In this document: one piece after another, positions 1-6,919 of the stretch | Layout: each line of letters opens with the position of its first letter | Numbering within the stretch: the stretch's first letter is position 1 | Assembly: GCA_017408735.1 (NCBI GenBank) | Contig: JAFQUB010000006.1 | Coordinates: 1 to 50,685, forward strand | Direction of reading: 5' to 3' | Origin: Lachnospiraceae bacterium | Lineage (GTDB): Bacteria > Bacillota > Clostridia > Lachnospirales > Lachnospiraceae | DNA: 50,685 nt | Program-made: the position numbers and the translations under genes | Notes under the pieces: model-generated | The model's input: only the letters and a program-made list of their open reading frames with translations | What the model was told of the DNA's origin: nothing | Database searches by the model: none

Positions 1-261
1 AGAAGTCAGGATAAAGAGCCAATAGAGATAGCGATTGAGTTATGTATGTACTGTATGAAAACGCAGGTATTCAAAGATGGAAATAAGCGAGCGTCGGTTA
101 TTTTTGCCAATCATTATTTGATTGCACACGGTATGGGATTTATGGTTATACCAGAAAAGGATGTTCCAGAATTTAAGAAATTATTGGTGCAGTATTATGA
201 AGGTGAGCCATTAGAGGTTATTGGTGCCTTCTTAAAAGAGCGTTGCTGGAAGAATTTTTAG
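1..261 (+). CDS. Fic/Doc-like domain protein, C-terminal part (cut by window edge)
   Basis: The reading frame is open from base 1, so the true start lies before the window. The visible 86 residues carry a Fic/Doc-type core, QVFKDGNKRAS, followed by an alpha-helical tail. Fic enzymes usually transfer AMP or phosphate to protein hydroxyls using the first His of HxFx(D/A)xNxR. Here that position is Gln (TQVF), while the Asn-Lys-Arg phosphate-binding part is kept. From memory, a Gln here is seen in a Doc-like subfamily of Clostridia, so it may be a lineage trait rather than decay. A hairpin terminator follows 40 bases after the stop. Family is fairly clear; activity is unknown. Confidence 0.75.
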   Translation, partial: RSQDKEPIEIAIELCMYCMKTQVFKDGNKRASVIFANHYLIAHGMGFMVIPEKDVPEFKKLLVQYYEGEPLEVIGAFLKERCWKNF

Positions 262-300
262 AGTACTATTGTTCCTAAAATAAGTACAATATTAAAGATA

Positions 301-336
301 ATGGGCGAAGGCTTATCCAACGCCCATAGTGTTTTT
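301..336 (+). terminator. Intrinsic terminator after the Fic-like gene
   Basis: ATGGGCG (301-307) can pair with CGCCCAT (321-327), followed by a short T run (GTTTTT). The loop is 13 bases, longer than typical, so efficiency is uncertain. Confidence 0.6.
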
Positions 337-391
337 GTAAATAATAGACAAATTTTGAAATGAAAAAGCAAAAAAAAACGAAAAAAATTGG

Positions 392-420
392 TTGATTTTA
401 CCAAAAGAGTATGATACAAT
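392..420 (+). promoter_or_regulatory. Sigma-A-type promoter for the CBM21 gene
   Basis: TTGATT (392-397) and TACAAT (415-420) are separated by 17 bases and lie about 50 bases before the preferred start codon. Confidence 0.6.
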
Positions 421-473
421 TCTAAACTGTAAGTACTTACATATGAATAAAAATGAAACAAGGAGTAATAATT

Positions 474-1202
474 ATGAAATTGGGAAAAACAATCAAAAAA
501 TTATCTGCTATGATTATGGCTTTAGCAATGATCTTTAGCTTAGTAGGATTTTGTGGTAATGACATCACTGCAAAAGCAGCAAGTAACCCAGTAAAACTGT
601 ATAGTTCTGAAATTACTTTCTGTAAATATGGTATGACAAAATATGATGTATACATTCAGGTAGATGCCAACAGTGCAACTAACAAAAAAGTCTATGTACA
701 TCACACCACTTATGATCAGGGCTGGATTGATACAGAAGCAACTTACTGTGGTAGAACAGGCAGCAATACAGAAATCTGGAAAGCAAGCGTTAGTGTTATG
801 GGAGAAACAGATTATGCAATCAAATATGTAGGCGATGGAGTAACATATTGGGATAATAACAACGGACAGAACTATGAGGCGGCTAACACATTAGGAACAG
901 CTACAGTAAAAGCAATTCCTCGTCGTGAGCAGGGTTATATTCAGGCTCTTGTTAAAAATCTTGCATATAACAAGACAGTTAAAGTTAGATATACAGAAGA
1001 TAACTGGGCAACATATAAGGAAGCAAATTTAACATATTCTTATGCTATTGCAAATGCAAATGCAGAATGTTGGGCAACAACTATCAGTGTATCTAATCCG
1101 TCAAATTTCCAGTACTGCATCAGCTACACAGTAAATGGTAAAACATACTGGGATAATAATTTTGGTGCAAACTATAATCATTTATTCTATCGTGCATACT
1201 AG
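474..1202 (+). CDS. Secreted protein with two CBM21-like starch-binding modules
   Basis: This 242-residue protein begins with a signal peptide (KKLSAMIMALAMIFSLVGF, cleavage likely near AKA-AS). Two modules of about 100 residues follow. Each ends in the CBM21 signature YWDNN.G.NY (YWDNNNGQNY, then YWDNNFGANY), and the second also shows the VRYTEDNW strand typical of the family. CBM21 modules bind starch or glycogen granules. There is no catalytic domain, so this is a free-standing extracellular carbohydrate-binding protein. An upstream ATG at 453 is less likely because CAAGGAG (459-465) sits 8 bases before the ATG at 474. It is monocistronic, with its own promoter and terminator. Confidence 0.8.
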   Translation: MKLGKTIKKLSAMIMALAMIFSLVGFCGNDITAKAASNPVKLYSSEITFCKYGMTKYDVYIQVDANSATNKKVYVHHTTYDQGWIDTEATYCGRTGSNTEIWKASVSVMGETDYAIKYVGDGVTYWDNNNGQNYEAANTLGTATVKAIPRREQGYIQALVKNLAYNKTVKVRYTEDNWATYKEANLTYSYAIANANAECWATTISVSNPSNFQYCISYTVNGKTYWDNNFGANYNHLFYRAY

Positions 1203-1241
1203 AATTTAATAAGAAGATTATCTTAACAGGATGATTATAAG

Positions 1242-1290
1242 ACAAGGCTGCATGTGCCAATATGGTACATAGCAGTCTTGTTTTAATTTT
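1242..1290 (+). terminator. Intrinsic terminator after the CBM21 gene
   Basis: ACAAGGCTGC (1242-1251) pairs with GCAGTCTTGT (1272-1281, one G-U), extended by ATGT/ACAT, and is followed by TTTTAATTTT. Confidence 0.8.
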
Positions 1291-1346
1291 GTCAAATACC
1301 TTGTCATGAATGGCAGGGTATTTTTTTTGAAAAAGAAAAGATAACT

Positions 1347-1378
1347 TTAACAATTCGTTAACAACCCTGTGGTATGAT
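1347..1378 (+). promoter_or_regulatory. Promoter with two PhoP-box-like hexamers (autoregulation)
   Basis: TTAACA occurs at 1347-1352 and again at 1358-1363, an 11-base period typical of OmpR-family regulators binding as tandem monomers on one DNA face. A TATGAT -10 element lies at 1373-1378. The repeats cover the -35 region, consistent with activation by the regulator encoded just downstream. The same hexamer pattern recurs at 4439-4477. Confidence 0.6.
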
Positions 1379-1408
1379 AAATTACAATATAGTGGGAGGT
1401 ATTTTGCG

Positions 1409-2080
1409 ATGTTTAAAATATTAGTAGTGGAAGATGATAAAGATTTAAATCAGACAGTGTGTGCATACTTAAATAAAAATGGATATGAAGCCAGGGGATG
1501 CTTGTCTGCAAATGATGCGTATAACGAAATGTATGGTAACTTATTTGATATGATTATTTCAGATATTATGATGCCGCAGATTGATGGCTATGAGTTCGCT
1601 AAAACAGTTCGTGAAATGAATCAGGATATACCGATTCTTTTTATGACAGCAAGAGAAGATTTTGAATCTAAAAGAAAAGGATTTGGTGTGGGTGTAGATG
1701 ATTATATGGTAAAGCCTATTGACTTGGATGAGCTTGCACTAAGAATTGAAGCACTTTTACGAAGGGCAAAGATTGCAACAAATCGAAAGCTTTCTATTGG
1801 AAATCTGGTGTTGGATGTGGAAGAACATTCCGCCTATGTGGGAGAGGAAGAAATTCCTCTTACTGTAAGAGAATTTAATATTTTATATAAGCTTTTATCC
1901 TATCCAAAGAAAACTTTTACTCGCTCACAGCTTATGGATGAGTTCTGGGATGTGGAATCTGCCTCTGGGCCAAGAGTTGTAGATGTTTATATGACAAAGC
2001 TCAGAGATAAGTTTAAGGAATGTAATGATTTTGAAATCGTTACTGTTCACGGGTTGGGTTATAAGGCGGTGATAAAATGA
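1409..2080 (+). CDS. OmpR/PhoB-family response regulator
   Basis: The 223-residue protein has a receiver domain (acidic E8/D9/D10, phospho-acceptor D52 in IISDIMMP, T79 in FMTA, K in VKPID) and a C-terminal winged helix ending GLGYKAVIK. GGGAGG precedes the ATG. It overlaps the downstream kinase gene by 4 bases, so the two are translationally coupled. Direct TTAACA repeats upstream suggest that it regulates itself and, through a matching site at 4439-4477, the membrane-protein genes further on. Function is by family; the signal is unknown. Confidence 0.93.
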   Translation: MFKILVVEDDKDLNQTVCAYLNKNGYEARGCLSANDAYNEMYGNLFDMIISDIMMPQIDGYEFAKTVREMNQDIPILFMTAREDFESKRKGFGVGVDDYMVKPIDLDELALRIEALLRRAKIATNRKLSIGNLVLDVEEHSAYVGEEEIPLTVREFNILYKLLSYPKKTFTRSQLMDEFWDVESASGPRVVDVYMTKLRDKFKECNDFEIVTVHGLGYKAVIK

Positions 2081-3129
2081 AAGGCAGAGCAAAAGTAAAC
2101 AGTATCTGGCAGTTCATTGTATTTTTCATGCTTATGTCTTTTGTAGTTACCTGTAATTTTCTTTTGTTTTTAAATTTTATTGATTTGAAAAAAGAGGAAA
2201 TAAAAAATGCTGCAACCATTACTTTTATAAATGTATTGCTGCTTACCCTGATATTTTGCGTAATGGATGCCATTCGAAGACGGCAGATGATCACAAAACC
2301 GGTAAAACGAATTCAGGAAGGAATAGACAGGGTAATGAAGGGAGATTTCTCTACCAGAATTGAATATATTTATGGAGAAGATAGCAGCAATGAGTTTAAC
2401 ATGATTATTACAGGGCTGAATCAGATGATTGAAGAATTGTCCGGAGTGGAAACCTTAAGAACTGATTTTATAGCAAATGTATCTCATGAATTAAAGACTC
2501 CCCTTACCGTAATACAAAATTATGGAACGCTTCTTCAAAATCCGGAGTTAAGTGAAGAACAGCGAATCCAGTATGGAAAGGCGATACAGGAACAGACAAG
2601 GCGGTTATCCAATCTGGTTATGAATATTTTGAAACTGAATAAGCTGGAAAATCAGCAGATTTATCCTAATGTGGAAAAGTATGATTTAGGGGAGCAACTA
2701 TGTGAATGTATGCTGGAATTTGAGTCAGTCTGGGAAGAAAAAAACATTGAGATTGATGTGGATATTCAGGAAGAAGTTCAAATTGAAGCAGATAAGGAAC
2801 TGCTCAGTCTTGTATGGAATAATTTGTTATCTAATGCATTGAAATTTACTGAGGCAGAGGGACAGGTATCACTGGCACTTCATAGTGACGAAAAACATGC
2901 TTATATTGAGATAAAAGATACCGGATGTGGTATGAGCGCAGATACCGGTAAAAATATTTTTAAAAAGTTTTATCAGGGAGATACTTCACATGCAACCAAA
3001 GGAAATGGTCTTGGACTTGCACTAGTAAAGAGAGTGATTGATATATGCGGTGGTGAAATATCTGTAAGCAGTCAACTGGGGGAAGGAAGTACCTTTACGG
3101 TTAAGTTAAGGAGGGATGTGGATGGATAA
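2077..3129 (+). CDS. Membrane sensor histidine kinase
   Basis: This is a 350-residue partner of the preceding regulator. Two N-terminal membrane segments (about residues 8-32 and 45-65) enclose only a very short extracellular loop, the intramembrane-sensing architecture common in cell-envelope stress kinases. A HAMP-like linker follows, then the H box SHELKTPLTV (His near residue 136), N box NNLLSNALKF, G1 DTGCGM and G2 GNGLGLAL. Autophosphorylation and transfer to D52 of the regulator are inferred. It overlaps genes on both sides. Confidence 0.92.
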   Translation: MKGRAKVNSIWQFIVFFMLMSFVVTCNFLLFLNFIDLKKEEIKNAATITFINVLLLTLIFCVMDAIRRRQMITKPVKRIQEGIDRVMKGDFSTRIEYIYGEDSSNEFNMIITGLNQMIEELSGVETLRTDFIANVSHELKTPLTVIQNYGTLLQNPELSEEQRIQYGKAIQEQTRRLSNLVMNILKLNKLENQQIYPNVEKYDLGEQLCECMLEFESVWEEKNIEIDVDIQEEVQIEADKELLSLVWNNLLSNALKFTEAEGQVSLALHSDEKHAYIEIKDTGCGMSADTGKNIFKKFYQGDTSHATKGNGLGLALVKRVIDICGGEISVSSQLGEGSTFTVKLRRDVDG

Positions 3130-4021
3130 ATGGAAAAAATTACTTTGGAAGCTGTTGTTTCCTCATACTATCCTAATCTTTCTTTTGTTTAATGTATCTG
3201 TTCTGTTGCTGTTATATGCCTTTTGGGGGAAAGATTGTCCGGAGCCTGTGGCTTATATTTCTTATGGTGTATCAGCATATACTCTCACTATAGTATGTGC
3301 CAGAGTGCCTGGCATTATAAAAAAAGTGAAAAAGCATCTGTATCACAATAAATACACAAACAAATATTTAACTGAGAAAGAGCTACGCATTCGAATTTCC
3401 TTGTATGGCGGATTGGTCATAAATATTTGTTTTGCCATATTTAAGGTGGTAATGGGAGCGCTGTATCAGTCAAAGTGGCTTTTTGCAATGGCAGGATATA
3501 ATACAATTCTAAGTGTAACGAGGTTTTTTCTTGTATATAAGGATAAAACGGATAAAAAAGAAGAAACAGATTATGAAAAAAGGCTTCACGGTTTGCATGG
3601 CTACAAGGTATGTGGCTGGCTGATGCTTCTCCTTAACATAGCAATATCAGTCATTGTAGCGATGGTAGTTATTGATAATCAAACCATTGATTACCCAGGA
3701 TTTATGATCTATGCCATAGCTGCATTTACCTTTTATTGTTTGACCATGGCTATTATTAATATGGTGAAATACTGGCATAGAAACAATCCCATTTTTTCGG
3801 CTGTAAAGCGAATTGGAATGGCAAAAGCACTGGTTTCTATATTTACATTACAGGTAGCAATGATTACCCAGTTTGGTGAAAAGGATGGTTTTGATTATAG
3901 AATTGCAAATGGTGCTACAGGTTTTGCCGTATGTACGATTATCACGGTTATGGCTATCTTGATGCTGACGGATGTGAAGAAGGATTATGAGTTCATTAGT
4001 AATAGAAATGAGGTAGAATAA
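3122..4021 (+). CDS. Uncharacterised polytopic membrane protein in a two-component operon
   Basis: The protein is 299 residues with about six to seven hydrophobic segments and a charged cytoplasmic loop (VKKHLYHNKYTNKYLTEKEL). I recognise no family. AAGGAGGG ends at 3115, so the ATG at 3122 has good spacing while the ATG at 3116 abuts it. The gene overlaps the kinase gene by 8 bases and precedes a small membrane protein by 1 base, so it belongs to the same operon and probably acts with, or is controlled by, the two-component system. It could be an auxiliary sensor or an envelope protein. Confidence 0.75.
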   Translation: MDKWKKLLWKLLFPHTILIFLLFNVSVLLLLYAFWGKDCPEPVAYISYGVSAYTLTIVCARVPGIIKKVKKHLYHNKYTNKYLTEKELRIRISLYGGLVINICFAIFKVVMGALYQSKWLFAMAGYNTILSVTRFFLVYKDKTDKKEETDYEKRLHGLHGYKVCGWLMLLLNIAISVIVAMVVIDNQTIDYPGFMIYAIAAFTFYCLTMAIINMVKYWHRNNPIFSAVKRIGMAKALVSIFTLQVAMITQFGEKDGFDYRIANGATGFAVCTIITVMAILMLTDVKKDYEFISNRNEVE

Positions 4022-4022
4022 T

Positions 4023-4397
4023 ATGGAAAACAAGAAAGAAACATTTGAGTATACATATTCAGCAAAAAGACAGGAAGAAATTGAAAAAATCCGAAAAAAA
4101 TACATGCCAAAAGAAGAGGACAAAATGGAACTGCTTAGAAAATTGGATCGAGATGTAACTAAGCCGGGAAGTATATGGTCACTGGCAATAGGAATAATTG
4201 GATGTCTGTTATTAGGTGTTGGAATGTGCTGTACCATGGTCTGGGCAGAATCATTTTTTGTATTAGGTATTATAGTTGGGATTTTGGGCATGGTGATTAT
4301 GGGAACAGCTTATCCGGTGTATGTAAAAGTTACAAAAAGACAGCGGGAGAAACTTGCACCACAGATTTTGGCACTTACGGAAGAATTAAGTAAATAA
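4023..4397 (+). CDS. Small two-TM membrane protein, GxGMC-motif family
   Basis: This 124-residue protein has a charged N-terminal half (coiled-coil-like, rich in Lys/Glu) and two membrane segments. The first carries GVGMCCTMVW and the second is LGIIVGILGMVIMG. The same motif appears twice in the protein at 4539-4922, so the two are relatives. It is the last gene of the regulator-kinase operon. Role unknown; an envelope-stress or membrane-organising function would fit the surroundings. Confidence 0.75.
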   Translation: MENKKETFEYTYSAKRQEEIEKIRKKYMPKEEDKMELLRKLDRDVTKPGSIWSLAIGIIGCLLLGVGMCCTMVWAESFFVLGIIVGILGMVIMGTAYPVYVKVTKRQREKLAPQILALTEELSK

Positions 4398-4438
4398 TAG
4401 GGAAATCATCAATATTAAACCAACAATAATTTTTAAGA

Positions 4439-4492
4439 TTAACATTTCGTAAACATTTCCCAAACATCTCTCAAACAACAGAAAGCTATTAT
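4439..4492 (+). promoter_or_regulatory. Four tandem PhoP-box-like hexamers and -10 element
   Basis: Four hexamers repeat at an exact 11-base period: TTAACA (4439), TAAACA (4450), CAAACA (4461) and CAAACA (4472), each with a 5-base T/C-rich spacer. A TATTAT -10 element lies at 4487-4492. The layout matches tandem binding by an OmpR-family regulator over the -35 region. The first hexamers match those in front of the regulator gene at 1409. Confidence 0.65.
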
Positions 4493-4538
4493 AAATACAA
4501 CAAATGAAACAGAGAGAAGCGAAAGGAGCTATATAAGT

Positions 4539-4922
4539 ATGGAAAAGAAAAATTTTATTACTTTAATTATGAGTGTTATCGGAGGAATGTTGTTTTCATT
4601 AGGAATGTGCATGTGTCTGGTGTCTGAATGGGGAACATTTAACCAGGGAGTTGTGTTAGGAGTAATTGGAGCTGTTGAACTTTTGATTACATGGATTGTG
4701 TATCGCAAGATGTCAGGAAAACAGCCAATAAAATTAAATGCAAAAATTATTGGAAAAGTAATTTACGGCATCTTTGCCACAATGGTATTTGGTATAGGAA
4801 TGTGTATGACAATGGTATTTGAAAATATGATGATGCTGGGAATTATAGTTGGAATTGTAGGTATCGTATTACTTCTCTGCCTAATACCAATGTGTGTTGG
4901 GTTTAAAGAAAGCGAAAAATAA
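4539..4922 (+). CDS. Four-TM membrane protein with duplicated GxGMC motif
   Basis: The 127-residue protein consists of two hairpins, each carrying a related motif (SLGMCMCLVSEW and GIGMCMTMVFEN) followed by a glycine-rich second segment (VVLGVIGAVELL; LGIIVGIVGIVLL). It is therefore an internal duplication of the one-hairpin unit in the 4023-4397 protein. AAAGGAG precedes the ATG. It is the first gene after the four-hexamer regulatory site, likely co-transcribed with the 11-residue-repeat protein and perhaps cardiolipin synthase. Role unknown; the conserved Met-Cys pairs inside the membrane are striking. Confidence 0.78.
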   Translation: MEKKNFITLIMSVIGGMLFSLGMCMCLVSEWGTFNQGVVLGVIGAVELLITWIVYRKMSGKQPIKLNAKIIGKVIYGIFATMVFGIGMCMTMVFENMMMLGIIVGIVGIVLLLCLIPMCVGFKESEK

Positions 4923-4973
4923 TATCAAAAATTAGTAAATAAAATCATTATTTTAAAAAAGGAGAATATAAAA

Positions 4974-5213
4974 ATGGCAAAATCAAAATTAGTAGAAGTA
5001 AACAAAAAAATCGAAGAAGGCGTTGTAGGAGGCTACAAGAAAATTGAAGAAGGTGTTGTAGGAGGCTACAAAAAAATTGAAGAAGGTGTAGTTGAGGGAT
5101 TCCAGAAAATTACCGATAAATTTGTTGATAATTATTTGACAAAAGAAGGAGAATCTGTAGAAGAAGCCAAGGAAAGACTTGCAGAAGAACAGCGTGAAAG
5201 AAACGGGTTTTAA
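4974..5213 (+). CDS. Small protein of 11-residue amphipathic repeats
   Basis: This 79-residue cytosolic protein has three consecutive copies of the 11-mer KKIEEGVVGGY (third ends EGF) and a degenerate fourth (QKITDKFVDNY), residues 11-54, then a charged helical tail (SVEEAKERLAEEQRER). Eleven-residue periodicity with Lys, Glu-Gly-Val and small or aromatic positions is the pattern of membrane-surface helices such as the KTKEGV repeats of synucleins. The resemblance is in periodicity and motif, not proven homology. AAAAGGAG precedes the ATG. It lies between a membrane protein and cardiolipin synthase, so a lipid-surface role is a reasonable inference. Confidence 0.8.
   Translation: MAKSKLVEVNKKIEEGVVGGYKKIEEGVVGGYKKIEEGVVEGFQKITDKFVDNYLTKEGESVEEAKERLAEEQRERNGF
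5004..5135 (+). repeat. 33-base tandem coding repeats (about four copies)
   Basis: Three closely similar 33-base units and one diverged unit encode the 11-residue repeats. The first two units differ at few positions, which suggests recent duplication or homogenisation. Confidence 0.85.
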
Positions 5214-5256
5214 TGTAGGAAAAAAATAAGGAAGCAGATAAATACAGATGAATACA

Positions 5257-5292
5257 GGCGGTTTTATCAGAGATGATAAAACTGCCTTATTG
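5257..5292 (+). terminator. Hairpin between the repeat protein and cardiolipin synthase
   Basis: A 13-base stem, GGCGGTTTTATCA (5257-5269) with TGATAAAACTGCC (5274-5286), has a GAGA loop. It is followed only by TTATT, so it could be a leaky terminator or a processing or stability element that lowers expression of the downstream gene. Confidence 0.6.
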
Positions 5293-5314
5293 GCATATAG
5301 GAAAGGAGTTGCCT

Positions 5315-6823
5315 ATGAAGAAAAAAATTGTGATTTATAACAAAGATGGGGCGAAAGAGCAGGAAGTAAATTATATACCTGTTCGATTTATTATTGCTAT
5401 TTTGCTTATTGCTCTGGAAACATTGGCGGTTCTAACACTTACTGTACTATGTGCAATTTATATACCATATTTTTATATTGCCATGTATCTGACAGAGATT
5501 TTCTGTGTACTTAAGATTATTAATTCACAGGAAAATCCTGATTATAAGATTCCATGGCTGTTATTTGTGCTTGTGGTTCCTGTTGCTGGTTTTATGATTT
5601 ATTTTATGTTTTATGATAGAAAACTGTCCCCAAAATATACAAAAAGAATGGAAAAAATAAATAATCAACAGGTACATACCAAAGATGAAGAAACATTAGT
5701 AAGACTGGAAAAGGAAGACAAACAGGCATATTTGCAGGCAAATCTGTTGTGTAAATTATCCAAGACACATGTATATCAAAACACCCATGCAGAGTATTTT
5801 GATATGGGAGAAAAAATGTTTGCCAGTATGATGGCAGACTTAAAAAAAGCAGAAAAATTTATTTTTTTGGAATACTTTATTATTGAGGAAGGTATTTTCT
5901 GGAACAGTATATTGGATGTTTTAAAAGAAAAGGCGGCACAAGGTGTTGAGGTGCGGGTTATTTATGATGATATTGGGTGTATGTGTACATTGCCGGGAGA
6001 TTATTATAAGACACTCAGTGGCTGCGGTATAAAAGCAGTCTGCTTTTCAAGATTAAAAGGACAGGCAAATAATGAATTTAATAATCGAAGTCATAGAAAA
6101 ATCATGGTAATTGATGGAACAGTAGGATATACCGGTGATGTAAATATTGCTGATGAATACATCAATGAGAAAGTGTTATTTGGTCTTTGGAAGGATGTGG
6201 GAATCCGTCTGGAAGGAGAAGCAGTAACACAGTTAACCTCCATTTTTCTGGCAGATTATGAGCTGAATGTAAAGACCCCTGTATCTGATTTTAGACCTTA
6301 TTTCCAACACAGCAGTTCTGTAGAAAATAATGGGTATGTAATACCATTTGGAGATGGTCCGGGACCAATGTTTAAGCATAGAGTTGCTAAAATTATGATA
6401 ATGAATATGTTGAATCAGGCACAGGATTATGTATACATGATGAGTCCTTACTTGATTATTGATAACGAACTTTGTCAGGCAATTGAAAATGCGGCAATGC
6501 GGGGCGTGGATGTAAGAATTATCACGCCCCATATTCCGGATAAGAAGATTGTCTTTGTAATGACAAGAAGTTATTATAAAAGGCTTATGGATGCAGGTGT
6601 TACGATATATGAGTTTGAACCGGGATTTGTTCACGCAAAGGTATATCTCTCGGATGATAAGTATGCAATTGTAGGAACCATAAATTTGGATTACAGAAGT
6701 CATGGGTATGTCAATGGAAATGACAGACAAACGAATGAAGAATACATTGTTACAGCGATTTATCAGGGCATTGGTGAGAGTCCTATCACCGATGTTATAG
6801 GAAATTTTTATATAAATCTATAG
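5315..6823 (+). CDS. cls: Cardiolipin synthase (phospholipase D family)
   Basis: This is a 502-residue bacterial cardiolipin synthase, joining two phosphatidylglycerols into cardiolipin at the membrane. Two N-terminal membrane segments precede two PLD domains. The first HKD motif is HRKIMVIDGTVGYTG near residue 260 and the second is HAKVYLSDDKYAIVGTINLD near residue 438. The ATG at 5315 is preferred because GGAAAGGAG lies 6 bases upstream; an in-frame ATG at 5273 falls inside the upstream hairpin. Its place behind the regulated membrane proteins suggests that lipid remodelling is part of the response. Confidence 0.93.
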   Translation: MKKKIVIYNKDGAKEQEVNYIPVRFIIAILLIALETLAVLTLTVLCAIYIPYFYIAMYLTEIFCVLKIINSQENPDYKIPWLLFVLVVPVAGFMIYFMFYDRKLSPKYTKRMEKINNQQVHTKDEETLVRLEKEDKQAYLQANLLCKLSKTHVYQNTHAEYFDMGEKMFASMMADLKKAEKFIFLEYFIIEEGIFWNSILDVLKEKAAQGVEVRVIYDDIGCMCTLPGDYYKTLSGCGIKAVCFSRLKGQANNEFNNRSHRKIMVIDGTVGYTGDVNIADEYINEKVLFGLWKDVGIRLEGEAVTQLTSIFLADYELNVKTPVSDFRPYFQHSSSVENNGYVIPFGDGPGPMFKHRVAKIMIMNMLNQAQDYVYMMSPYLIIDNELCQAIENAAMRGVDVRIITPHIPDKKIVFVMTRSYYKRLMDAGVTIYEFEPGFVHAKVYLSDDKYAIVGTINLDYRSHGYVNGNDRQTNEEYIVTAIYQGIGESPITDVIGNFYINL

Positions 6824-6830
6824 GAAAAGA

Positions 6831-6839
6831 TGCTATAAT
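6831..6839 (+). promoter_or_regulatory. Extended -10 promoter for the siroheme reductase gene
   Basis: TGCTATAAT (6831-6839) fits an extended -10 element. No convincing -35 was seen. Confidence 0.45.
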
Positions 6840-6919
6840 GGAACGTAAGCTTGCGAGAGATAAAATGGTTATCTGAAATTTGTATTAAATATAAAAAGAG
6901 CATTTATAAGGAGAACACA

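Noticed and set aside
5004..5135. Tandem 33-base repeats as a CRISPR-like or mobile repeat
   Set aside because: The units are adjacent without spacers, stay in frame and encode an 11-residue protein repeat.
6233..6730. Minus-strand 165-residue ORF inside cardiolipin synthase
   Set aside because: It is antisense to the second PLD domain of a strongly supported gene and shows no start signal or recognisable motif.
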